From Dillenia suffruticosa (Eukaryota; Streptophyta; Magnoliopsida; Dilleniales; Dilleniaceae), in assembly GCA_033439265.1 (NCBI GenBank), contig JAVTVX010000027.1, positions 12,601,001 to 12,665,000 of the forward strand: a stretch of DNA of 64,000 nucleotides. Direction: 5' to 3'. The notes below the pieces were generated by a model, which saw only the letters and a list, made by a program, of their open reading frames with translations, made no database searches and was not told the DNA's origin. Of this stretch, positions 36,731-48,560 are shown piece after piece. The translations under genes were made by a program, and so were the position numbers. Each line of letters opens with the position of its first letter. The first letter of the stretch is position 1.

Positions 36731-36984
36731 CAATCATGTTCCATAGCTTGAGACCCCAACATTAGTTCAACTTCTTCGCCCCTTATTCTATCGCCATTAC
36801 CAACAATTGCCAAAATCCAATCATCCATCTTCTTCTTGAGTCGTTGTTGGGAGTGTTGCCTTCGTCAGTTGCGATCATGGTCATCATTATCATTGAACAT
36901 ATCCTCTATTGTTTGGCTTGGGGATTTACATTGCCTCTCCCTCTCGTGCTCTTTGACTTTTTCTCTCTATTTCTCTCTAATAAT

Positions 36985-39010
36985 CTGAGGACCCAATTAA
37001 GCTAATGTGGCTCAGAGCTAAAACCATTGCCTTTAAGGCTTCAGTACTCGAATAACTTATCACACTTTTTGATGTGCATGCCAGAATTTTTCCCCTTCCG
37101 TTTACAAAAACAACACCAAACCCACCTTATGCATCTTTCATAGGATAGCATGTGTTCAGTTTGACCATCTCTACCGCAAGAGGACTTGAGCTTTGCAAAA
37201 GGCCAACACCTTTCTCTTCTTCTTTATCCTTTGAGTTTAACAAGCTCTTGAATTCATTAAGCATATATCGTGCTCAACTAGCCACTACTTATGCAACCCA
37301 GCAAACACCCTCATATTGTACCTTGTTTTTCGTAAACCTAATTTGGTAGCAAGTAATAACAAAGGGTGTTAACTCATTACTCGGCAACCTTAGGGTGGTA
37401 TTAACTCATGATGCCTGCCTAAGACAATTAACTACCTTACGGGGCTTTTGTTTTCTGAATTGAACTCCGAAGGAGATAAGAAAAAGTTAATCAAGAAGCT
37501 ACGCATTCTTTAGGAGGTACCAATGGAGTTCTACTCGATCCCCACTCTTCACCACATACATTCCACTAGAATGGATTCTAGTATTGGACTAATAGTAGCA
37601 TTTCTAAAAGAATTTTGTCCCACATTGCCTGTGAAAAATATTTTTTTACTGAGATTGTAAAAGATCTTAAAGGGAATATGAGTAGAGTAGTTTATGTTCT
37701 TTTATATATATATTTTTTTGACTTTTGTAAATAATAATTAAAGTCAAATCTCCAAATTAGTTCCACTTCATTTTATTTCTACTCTATTTTTTTGTTACTA
37801 TTCCAAAATATTCTCCAAGATATTTGTCCACGTTAGTATTTCCTACTATTTTACATATTATTAACTATCAAGCCCTTTTCAAGGACCTGCTAACATTATT
37901 ATTTTCTTCTATAAATAGGTGTTGGGTTTTACATTAAATATAGATCATATATATTTTTCTTTGTTGTTCTTATTATATACATAATATATAAATTCTGTTG
38001 AATTATGAGGGATTACACCTATACAATGAAATAATGTGTTCCGATTTACCGCTACTTTGGAATTTATATCTTACAACTACTCCTCTGTGACATGCAGAGC
38101 ACAACATAATTTCCCTAGTCCAGTAAATACCAAGAGGGAGTAATTCGTGAAAAATCAGTTGAAAACCTATCAAGCTTCATCAATTAACTTTGAAACCGTG
38201 GCATTTGGCCCCCCGGGGGGGGGGTTATTTGTACATGCCGGGGGGACACAATCCAAAAAGTGGTCGGTTTCAGGATCTATCTGTCCGACCACAATTTTAT
38301 CCATTTTCTATTACCAACGCGCAAATGCAATCCTCCTTGCAACACCACCCAGCCCGGTATGATTTTTTTTGGTACTATGTTTTGAATACCACCCAGTATC
38401 TGGGGTTTTGCCATGATTAATTTGGATCAATCGTTATAATAACTCTTTTTAAAGAGCGGGTCTTTTAACGAGAAACGCTCCATACACATGAGAACCCGAT
38501 ACTTCTAACGAAATCGAATCTCAATCATGCTTAACGATACTCAACTTGTTAAATATTTAGTTCGACCATCTCTACCGCAAGGATACTCAACAATAAAGTC
38601 GCATCCCTCGAAATATTTAGTTTTTAATGGTATATAAAAGATTTCTAAAGAGCCTCCACTTCTATTTTGCTAGCAAAGCCTGGTTAAAGCCCTCCAAGTC
38701 CTGGAATCCAAGGCCTCCTTCATTTTTCAGCCACCATAATTTGTTCCAACTACAAAACTTCAAGCATGCTCCGATAGTTGTTGACCCACGAAAACTTGCT
38801 AATCATTGCTTAATATCCTGACATAGAGCAGTGTGGAGTGAAAACATCGTATAAGAGAAGGTGGGATTGCCTCCGCGACCAATTTCATCATGGGTTTCTT
38901 AACTCCATTTGAAAGAAACTTCTCCTTCTATCCCTACAATTTTGAAAGAAATTTAAGATCGCCCAATCCAAGTCGGTACACCGAGACGAAATGCATGGCT
39001 CTGAACTTGT
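36985..39010 (-). mobile_element. L1-type LINE remnant, minus strand
   Basis: Minus-strand translation of about 38640-39000 gives reverse transcriptase C-terminus (AIPPSLIRCF) and the following zinc-binding region (NEGGLGFQDLEGFNQALLAK, KWRLFRN). About 36985-37130 gives an RNase H-like segment (GVVFVNGRGKILACTSK, YSSTEALKAMVLAL). The order RT then RNase H fits plant L1 LINEs with a 3' RNase H domain. Frameshifts and stops are frequent, the 5' half is missing, and about 1.4 kb of other sequence (37181-38561) separates the two parts. Non-functional. Confidence 0.75.
37161..38581. mobile_element. Insertion in the LINE flanked by 20 bp direct repeats
   Basis: 37161-37180 and 38562-38581 are 19/20 identical (TTGACCATCTCTACCGCAAG against TCGACCATC...). 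The sequence between (37181-38561) contains a LTR-promoter-like TATAAATAGG near 37912, a G-run at 38214-38222 and a coding-looking patch at 38190-38420. A 20 bp duplication is long for LTR or DNA elements and suits a target-primed (LINE-like) or recombinational event. The inserted element itself is not classified. Confidence 0.4.
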
Positions 39011-39263
39011 AGCACTTGCATACCAACTAAAGAGGATGGCCTTTCCTCCACAAAATTTGAACTGAAGGACGACATCTCTTAGTATTTTTGTCTACATTAA
39101 ACAAGAATTTGAATTATTCGCAATATACTCACACTTTCAAAAGTAGTTTTGGGTAATTTAGAAGTTACATCACTATCAATAAATTTTTATAAAGATTTTT
39201 CTAAACCAAACTCAGCTGCAAAATTCTAACTATGTTAAAAATTTAAGTAATTTATTTTAGAGT

Positions 39264-39727
39264 TGTAGATTAGTGTGCCCAAGAGGGGCATTATGGTACC
39301 TTAGGGATAATGGGGTAACTCCTATTATCCCACTAACCACCTAATTAACTCCCTAATAATGACTTGCCTAAAAGGTTAGTGCACATACCAAAAAGGTGAT
39401 GGGGTGACCTTTTCTCTCCATTCCCGAGTGAACAGAAACAGAGAGGAAGAAGGCTAACGATTGTACTTCTCTAGAGAGAGAAAATAGAGTGAAGGATGGA
39501 GATTTTCGTATAGAAAAATCTCCCATCGTCAAACGATTCACTGGACATGAGACTTGTGGCGTCGTGGATTTGCGGTAGTGGTTCGATGTGATCACCATCC
39601 GACCGTGCGATCCGTTCGAGGGACATCACGACACGGTGGATTTTGGAGACCACTCTATAGAGGTATTTATCTCGAAAAATTCTGAACTGTTTATTTTACG
39701 CTTCCGCATGTACGATTAAATTCAATA
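39264..39727 (+). repeat. 5' LTR of Copia B
   Basis: Starts TGTAGATTAGTGTGCCCAAG; about 93 percent identical by eye to 45460-45922. Followed at once by the initiator-Met primer binding site. Confidence 0.92.
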
Positions 39728-40059
39728 TTGGTATCAGAGCGATCGTTGAATTTAATTTAAATAATTTTCAGAATTATTTTTTGGGGTATAAAATTTTGGG
39801 GTTCGGATCACGGATGAGTTTCGTGAATCCGAGAACACCGTAGGAATACCCATGGCTCAGGGATTACAAAACTATATTTTGTTTAATTTTCGGAGTATGT
39901 TTAGGTCATGAAACGTCCGGTCAAAATTTACAACCGTACGGACATGAAAACCTTAGATCTATGGCTTTAGAGGGTGGATCGATGCATGAAAATGTTATAA
40001 GTGGGTTCCTTGCATCTAGAACTAGTCGAAAAACTCATTACAGAACACGTCGGGCGAAG

Positions 40060-40475
40060 AAGAAAGGCCCTGACCCGCGGGCGCGTGAGACACACGCGCC
40101 CTAAGGCGCATCCAGTAGGCGCGTGTACTTCACGCGCCACACATGCCTGTGAAATGGGGGGAGTCCCGGTTCGGGTCGGACCCTGACCCGGTCTGACCCG
40201 CAACCGACACCATCGGTTGGATCCCGACCTGTTGATTGGACGGTCGGGTTAAACCCTGACTCATTGACCGACCCGGTATGACCCGGCTCAACACGGCTCA
40301 GCACGTGAAAGCGCGTGAGCCGTGCGCCTCGACTGTGCGCGCTTGAGCCGAGTCGCGTTAGGCGCGTGGCTGAGCGTGTGAGGCGCGCCGCGCATCTAGG
40401 GCGTGCGCCAGGCTACTGCCAGTGCGTGGAGGCGCGTACCACCGGGGTGCGGGCGCGGCGGCGCGTAAGATCGTT
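40060..40475 (+). other. CpG-rich segment in the Copia B leader/gag region
   Basis: About 410 bp of strikingly GC-rich DNA with at least ten GCGCG or GGCGCGTG words and repeated GACCCGG words, in an element that is otherwise AT-rich. It lies between the primer binding site and recognisable gag. No domain was recognised in it. Confidence 0.7.
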
Positions 40476-43400
40476 TAAAATTGAATTTTTTCAACTTTTT
40501 GGGGGTCCTATATCCATGAATGTGACTTTTTGTAGGTTTTTGTATGTCGAATCAAAGTTCAAATGGTAAGATGCGATTCCGAGTTGTGGTATATGGTGTC
40601 CGTTGACTCATACGCTCGCTTTGGGGTCTGTACTCAAGTCATTTTGGTCTTGATGATTCGTAGGACGTACAAAAATGTGATAATAAGCATCTCCAAGTCA
40701 CAAATGTCTCTCTTAATAAATTGAGAACTGTCGTATTAAATTTTTGCAAGGAGAGTAAACTGAATGATTTGATTTACGAGATTTTATATCAGTAGATTCA
40801 GTTTATTCTCGAGAGACAAAATCTAACGGGAATATGAGATACGAGATGATGGGCCCCAGGGTAGGCACCGCGCCTCAGAATATATGAGATAAAGAGATCT
40901 ATTGTGTATGGTAGAAAAGAATTGCCAAGTTAGGGCAATTCTTATCAGTGACATGCACGATGATTTAATCTCATTCTACGAGTCATATCCTATGGATATG
41001 TCGGTTCGACTCACCTTATAAGAGCATTGTGTTGCTCTCTTCCGCTCCTAATGTGAGGATGCAGAAGAAAAGAGTTGATCATACAATGATGCAAATGTCG
41101 AGTATGATCATCGAGTTAAGAAATACGGATGAGCAAATTTCGGATGAAATTTAGGTATTGGATGTGATCCAATTTTTACATGATTTATGGGAAACTGTGA
41201 AAACCTATCTCACACTTGACGAAAGTATTCGTACTTTTAGTTGACGTGAATACGTAATGTAAGCTCAATGAAGAGCACCTAGAGGCGAGTAGGCCACACT
41301 TGAGTCATGCTAATTCAGAGGAGTCGAGTAAGGACTTCCCTGGCGCTAAGCCAATAGCATAAGCATGTGAACGAGACTTGAGATCTCGGTAATTAAAACC
41401 ATCCGAGAAAACCGACAACGAGATACAAAAGCGCAGGGAGAAGGAATTTGATTAGACCAATGTAAATCGCTACGTTTGAAGTAATTTGGTCATTTCGCTC
41501 GTGAGTGTGACAGCAGAAATTAATATCCTTCTTCTTTACGTGGTGTGAGATTTGTCTCATTCACTATAATGCTCGCTAATTTATTTCCTTTGTAATCATG
41601 AGCAACAGACCACGTAACTCGAGACAGGAGTGCGTAAATAAAGTTCCGTCAAGTGAATCCTTAATTTTGGAGGGTTTACATCAAGGACAGAGCATTTGTC
41701 GTTGTCAGAGGGAATGACACTTGCCATGACGTTCTTTAGTACCTTGTCTAAGATTGACTAAAATATGCATAAAATCATCCTTTTTTTAATAATATGACAA
41801 TTCTCTAATTGTTCTGGTTTTAATCCATGATAGATTGTATGCATCGGGTGTTGCTCCTTCTAATGGTTTCTTGTCGTTCTACCATTGTCTTTACATCTGA
41901 TTGTGTAGATGATGATGTAAATGAATGACATAGTAGACTTAGACACATAGGGTAAGAGATGATGAATCGGTTAGTACCGAGAGGTTTAACGGACCCGCTG
42001 ACCAGATTCGAGTTACCCGTATGTGAGTTTTGTCTAACCGATAAAATGACGAAAAACCATTTAGCAATGCAATGAGAGTTGGGACTCCATTGCAGTTAGA
42101 CCATTGTGCTTTTCTTTTTTTGTGGTCTTATGAGCATGAAAGCCGAAAATGGAGTTGTGTAGATAATTATAGACGTTTACGTGCGTTTCGGTTCATCTAT
42201 CTGATCTCGCATAAGTCTGAGGCATTAGACTGCTTCAGGAGGTTCATAAGCGAGATTAAGAATCAATTAGATTTGAGAGTAGAAACTCTCAGAACCGATC
42301 GAGGATGCAAGTATTCGTCTAAACTACATATGGAGCTCTGTTTCGAGAAGAGTATTACGAAATTACTAACTATTAGTCAGTTTCCCATTTGAACTTTGAA
42401 CAGGGAGGCAGCCTGACCTTAGCCACTTAAGGTTATGAGATTGTGCCACGATTTCTCGCATTCACAAGGTGAGTTAGGCCTGCGAGAAAATATGTGTTCC
42501 TAGGCGAACACGGACGGTAATATAATCGAGATTGAGTCTCGTAATACCGCATTACTTGAGAATGATTTTCCTAAGAGAGGTGAAATCACTTTGGACCTTA
42601 CCCTTTATACGATCGATGAGTCTAGTGGCTCAGGGAGCCCAATGGCGGGATACAAGAATCCATTATAGATCTTGATCTCAGTGGGAGCGATCCATCAATA
42701 GGTAAAAATTTTTCTTTTCTCATAAGAGTATCGAGAATGCGTATTTAAAGGTTGTTTCTCGATTGAGGGTGAGACCCTCGTTACGACTCTAGAGGATGAT
42801 GAGAAATTTAAAACGGTTCAAGAGACTGTCGAGGGTTTTGCAAAAGATGCAAAAGACCGTTTATTGAAGGCCATAAATGAAGAGAAGGAGTTGATGAGAA
42901 TCAACGAGATCTGGGATCTAGTTGATTTGCCTGAGGGCGGAAGGACTATTGGGAACAAATAGGTTCTCAAAGTCAAGATAAAAGTCAACGGATTGATGAA
43001 GAGGTAAATAACCCGTCTAGTAACCAAGGGTTACACTTTGACTGAGGGGTGAACTATCGAGGAGTCATAGTCCAATTTATCTCAATCCGTTTATTTTTTA
43101 GCGATTGTCATAAACATGGATCTAGAGTCACATCACAAGGACGTAAAGACCGCTTTCGTAGTGGAAGTCTAGATAATGCGATTTACATGAAGCATTCCAT
43201 TCCTCTGGGTTCGTTCTAGTAGATTAGGTGGATAAGGTCTGTTGATTTTAGAAATCAAAATACGACCTTAAGCATCATCCAGACAGCGGCGCCTGAGATT
43301 TCACGAAAAGGTGATATCTTATGATTTTGTAATGATCGAGTAGAATCATTGTATGTATCTGAAATGTCCCGATGGCTTTTTTATGAGCACGTTCTTATAT

Positions 43401-44289
43401 GTAGGTGACATTCTATTGGCCGGGAATAACAGAGAGTATCCAATGATCATTGTAACATGGTTATGAGATTTTAGTTCATTCTCGGATTTTGGATTCATAG
43501 GGATCACTTGAGAATGGTGTTAACTCTTTAACAAGAGTTTTATATCAGGTAGATTCTTGAGCATTTCGAGATGAGCGATGATGACCTAATATATACTCTA
43601 TCGCTAAAAGTAAAAACCTGATTCTTGACATGTGTCCTAAAATTTATCAACCAGTGCAATGTACATTCTAATGTATGCGATGAGGTATACACATGCGATA
43701 TACAGTTTAATGTATGCGATGAGGCATACATGACCAGACGTTTATTTTGCAGTCGATCTGATGAGTAGGTATTAATAGAATCCTAGAATGGATCACTGTA
43801 GAGCAGTGAAAAAAGATTCTGAAATATCTTATTGAACTGCGACCTCTCCATATGTTACGGATGAGGTGATTTGCGTTTTTCGTTGGGATTCAGATACTGA
43901 CTGGGAGTAGTGATTTGAATAAACGCAAACTAACATTAGGTTTTATCTTCTTAGAGCAGTAAAAAGAGAACCTGTATATCTCTAAAGATAGAGACTGAGC
44001 TTATAGTATACTCAATTATAGTTCATGAGAATGGTTGGTTTCAGAAATTTATGAATGACTTAAGGTCGTGACAGATAGTGGGAGGTCAGTGATAGTTATT
44101 GTGATAATCAGACTGACACTGTCAACAATGAGACCCTAAGTGTTATAGTAAAGTTAAACATATTAATACCGAAGACCACTTTGTGAGAGATATTACCGAG
44201 AAGGGTATTATGACAGCTAAGTACACCTTGACATACAGTATGATAGCTGATCTCTTCAGAAAACCCGTTGTGAGAGATTCCTTTGTGAG

Positions 44290-45459
44290 ATAAGGAATCA
44301 TTAGATTTAGTATACTTTTAACATTTCTCATTATGTATTGTTTTAGATACTTATTGAAATATATGACATGCATGCATTATTGGGTTACATATTTATTTCA
44401 TGCATTATTTATTGTCATATATTGTGATCTTGTGATAAAAGATGTGTCAGGCAGGCGTTGTCGACTCTCTCACACGAGTGACCACCTCCGACTCTGAGTG
44501 AGTGGAGATGAGATGGATTCTAGTTGTAAGAGGCTTTAAGAGTGGCCCTACTAGAACATAAGTCGTTCTGATATGTGTTCAGGATTAGATCATATGCGAT
44601 ATGACCGACATGGAAATAATCACATCCATGTTGCCTGTAAGTAGCCAGGTTTGATATCTCAGATATCACCTGTGATTTGTGATATTGTCTCTGAGATGTT
44701 TTCTCTGAGATCTCTGGGTAAAATCTTATATGTAAACTGAGTCCCATACCTGTACAGTGTTAGAGAAATCTGACATATGCCCTTTGAGAGATGAAGGAAT
44801 AACACTATGGTACGTGTTTCATACCACGTGTGATAAGACGACCATGGGACAGTGGGAGCTATTATTTGAGACGATAGTTTGATCTTGATCCCCGTTCCTA
44901 CTGTGTGAGATCTGAAATCCATTGGGTGAAATCTCTTATACTCTTATTACTTTCGGCTGTCTTTAGAAGTTTTGGTTCAGTGTTGTTACTTTAGTCTGTT
45001 TACCTATGGTCCGGAAGATAAATTGAGGTCTAAGGGGCAGGTGTAGGAAAGCAGCTGAATTGAGACCGATAGATTCAAGTTTGGGAAAAGGAAGGCCAAT
45101 AGACATTACATCATTGTCGTGTATTCACAGGTCGACATATTATCTTAATACATGTTGGGATTCAAAAATAATAATGAATACATAGTCAAGTAAATTGATT
45201 GAAAATCACTTTCGATAAGAAAAGTGGCTCGATGGATGTAAATACATTGAGTCTGGGGTATAACGAATTATTTTTATACTAACGGTGACTTCTCGATTAT
45301 CCAAACAGGTGTATCGAGAAGTCTTTGCTTGCAGGTGTACTCGCCGGTTGCACGACGCGTAATCCAGTATGAAGGTCCAGTAGGGTGATATGATAGATCG
45401 CATAAGTTGCGATCTTGTGATTGACGGAAATGAAATACCCTCATGTGCAAGTGAGAGAT
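44290..45459 (+). other. Long non-coding stretch between pol and 3' LTR, shared by Copia A and B
   Basis: No frame longer than about 110 codons and none with a recognised domain. Homologous sequence lies at about 110-200 and 2258-3316 in Copia A, so it is an old integral part of the family. Words such as GGCAGGCG and ATGACCACCTC-type blocks are kept in both. Confidence 0.65.
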
Positions 45460-45922
45460 GTAAATTAGTGTGCCCAAGAAGGGCATTATGGTACCTTTGG
45501 GATAATGGGGTAACTCCCATTATCCCACTAACCACCTAATTAACTCCTTAATAATGACTTGCCTAAAAGGCTAGTGCACATACCAAAAAGGTGATGGGGT
45601 GACCTTTTCTCTCCATTCCCGAGTGAACAGTAACAGAGAGGAAGAAGGCTAACGATTGCAGTTCTCTAAAGAGAGAAAATAGAGTGAAGGATGGAGATTT
45701 TCGTATAGGAAAATCTCCCATCGTCAAACGATTCACCGGACATGAGGCTTGTGGCGTCGTGAATTTGCAGTGGTGGTTCGATGTGATCACCATCCGATCG
45801 TGCGATCCATTCGAGAGATATCGCGACACGGTGGATTTTAGAGACCGCTTTATAGAGGTATTTATTTCGAAAAATTCTGAACTATTTATTTTACGTTTCC
45901 GCATATGCGATTAAATCCAACA
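45460..45922 (+). repeat. 3' LTR of Copia B
   Basis: Starts TGTAAATTAGTGTGCCCAAG, ends AAATCCAACA and is followed by the target duplication AGAGT. Confidence 0.92.
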
Positions 45923-45927
45923 AGAGT

Positions 45928-48560
45928 TTTCTCTGAACTATTTTCAGTGAAATGAGTTTTATCAAATACATACGCTTAAACTCTGTTGACTGAAAATTAT
46001 TTAAAAATATGTTAAATATAGCACTAATATAAAACTGACATAATATTAATATAATATTAACATAATTAGCCAAACTCTTTTAATTAAAAAAAATTTATAT
46101 TTTTTATTTTATAATTAATATTATTCTCCTTTGATCTTAACTTTTCCCAACTGCCTAACCTCAAATCTAATCGGGACATGATTTTTCACAAACCTAAGGA
46201 GACTAGACCATAGTGGTAAGCACGCGGGATCTCTCCGCAGCCTTGGGCACCTTAAGAGGCTAAATTGCCTTTTCTTATAATTAAATTGTCCAATTACTCT
46301 CCATTTTTTTCTTTTTGTATTTTTGCCTGGGACGTGGGAGTAGCAAAACCATGAAAAGTTGCCAAGCCAATAACTTCCTCTCTGATAAAAAATGAAAACA
46401 AATATTATCTTATATTGAGAGAGCCGCATAGGATAAGCCCTCATGCATCATTCTCTATCTATCCTTTCTAGTTGGTTGTTTTTTATGCTTTTCCTCACAA
46501 TATGCAAAGATGGGTTCATACGTTACACTCAAGCTAAGCCACTTTTAGAGAGGGGGGGGGGGGGGGAGGGGGAGAAACTCTGGAAAGGTCTTCCCGGGCC
46601 ATTAGGAATCCTGGCAAAAGCTGAGAACACACGTCTTATTTTGGCTCTCCTTTACTTTGTTGTCCAAGATCACTCTTGGGATAATAAGATATACTTAAGT
46701 TTTTCTTTTCCAAGTTGTATCTTTTGCTAGAGATTCTTCCCTAATCAGAACAAAAAAGATGCCAAAAGGGATGTGAATGACATGAGGCCGTAGAATTTAG
46801 GTTTAATGCTACATTTGCAAGGGAGGAGGAACCTTTGGAGATCTAGAAAGGTCACTAGACCCAACTTGGTTATTTCACTTTACAGGTTTTGATTATGGGG
46901 CTACTGGGTTCTATGCCTTCTCCTTTCTCACATCACTAAGAATCTTTCATTTCCTTCATCAGCATTTTTGTTTTGGTATATCTTGGAGTCCTTTTGCATT
47001 GTGTGAGATACTTCATTGACACCCTTAGGTTACTTTATAGAAAGTGATAAAAAAATAAGAATCAGGGAGACTGCATGAATCGTCGTCTAAAATTTATTGA
47101 TTATTTTATTTTATAAAAATATTATATAATTAAATAATAATTTAATAATTATGTGTAGTTTGGGTAATTCTTTGAATTGCAAAATATGTTAATATAAATA
47201 AATATTAGAATCTATTTTATGTATTAATAACATATTTAGCTCCCTTCATAATTAGACCTTTAAACCGAACACGGTCTTTAATTTGAGTCCCGAGGCTTTT
47301 GGACATACTATTAATGACTTCAACCCATAATTCACACTCCCAAAAAATGCCAATAATGACCAAAATATCCATCTCTAAAATTTGCTTTCGGTTTTCATCT
47401 AAAGCATTTGCACCGAGTTGTCCATATGTCAATGCGAGTATTATCAAGGCCTTTGCACCATGGTTAAGCGCGCTTCCCTTACCAAGGAGGACCAGATTCC
47501 ATCCTTTCAGCTTCTCAATGTGGAAGTTCACATGATTTATAGATTACTCACCTATATTTAAATATTATCGGCGCAACTTTTAAGTTTATTCTGAATTCTT
47601 AAGAAAACAAAACGAAAAAAAAAATTCTTTTTTACGTGACTTTTCATAATCTTAGATATTACAGAATTTTGTGACATGGTCCTTTCGCTTTATGTAAGCG
47701 ACAGACTTCGAGGACTTGGTGTTGAACACAATATGGAATTATTTGGAGGGCCCAAGACAAAAGGGCTAATTTTTTTTTTCGGTGTATATATATATTTTTA
47801 TGGACCGATAGGTATTCGAAATTATATTTTGAATAATTTAATTTGAATTGTTGTTGAATTTTTTTTAAAAAAGAGTTCTTCCGATATTATTTTTTTTATT
47901 CTCAAAATTCAAACTGAATCTTGATTAAGAGATTTAACGTCTTTTTTATTAGATCAACTGTCTATCGATAATATATATAATATATTAGGATAAATCATTA
48001 AGTGAAACGAATCCATGTGGTTTTTATTTACATAAAACAAAACAAACAGACAACTCTTTTGATATACATAAATTATAAAATTTTTATAGAAAAAGAAAAA
48101 AAGAAAGAAGAGATCACATGAGCCCATCTCAAAAGATAATTTCTCATACGATAGATTAAAGTTTCGAAAAAAGAGAGGCCCCCGGGGGATGGGGGGGGGG
48201 GGGGGGAACCAAGGGCCCGCCCCTGAATCTGTCCATGACCACCGGTGAAGGTCAGATGTCCAACTAATCTAACACATTGAACCTCTAATTTTCATGCTAA
48301 AATCAACTTCACAATGGGTAATATTATATAAATTAAATAAATTAAATAAATTAAATAAATTAAAATTTATATAATAATTTATATTCATATGTTATATTCT
48401 TTTTATAATAACACCCATAAAAGAATAGCGGGTCAATTTTAAAAGTGAAAAGAGATGGAATTTCCTTCCAATTTCAATGACCAACCTTAATTTGATTGTT
48501 CTATTTTATTATAAAATTTAAAAATTATTGGTTTTTAGAAAAAAAAAATCTTCCCAAGGG
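45928..48560. other. Intergenic region
   Basis: Includes poly-G runs at 46551-46566 and 48191-48206, AT-rich stretches, and a short AAATAAATT-type repeat at 48328-48366. Bases 46190-46260 and 47440-47480 contain tRNA A-box-like words (AGTGGTAAGC, ATGGTTAAGCGCG) without a complete tRNA or SINE. No gene supported. Confidence 0.4.

Larger units (their letters stand above)
31320..36990. repeat. Composite repeat block with nested LTR-like sequence
   Basis: The left part (31320-32570) and the right part (36735-36960) share a style of C/T-rich words (ATCGCCATT, CATCATCATC) as if once continuous, with about 4.2 kb inserted between. No coding domain was recognised in either part. Borders are not resolved. 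Confidence 0.3.
39264..45922 (+). mobile_element. Ty1/Copia fossil B with both LTRs and target duplication
   Basis: LTRs of about 464 bp (39264-39727, 45460-45922) are flanked by AGAGT on both sides (39259-39263, 45923-45927). A primer binding site TTGGTATCAGAGC (39728-39740) follows the 5' LTR. Inside, in Copia order, are gag with a zinc-knuckle remnant (FGHFARECD, about 41490), a GAG-pre-integrase and integrase block (41940-42390), reverse transcriptase (from about 42820) and RNase H (to about 44290), then about 1.2 kb of non-coding sequence. By eye the LTRs differ at about 30 of 463 sites (6-7 percent), which suggests very roughly 2-3 million years with a commonly used plant rate. It is broken, with many breaks in pol. 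Confidence 0.92.

Noticed and set aside
46190-46260. tRNA- or SINE-like A-box (AGTGGTAAGCACGCG)
   Set aside because: No matching B-box or tail at the right distance; same for 47440-47480.
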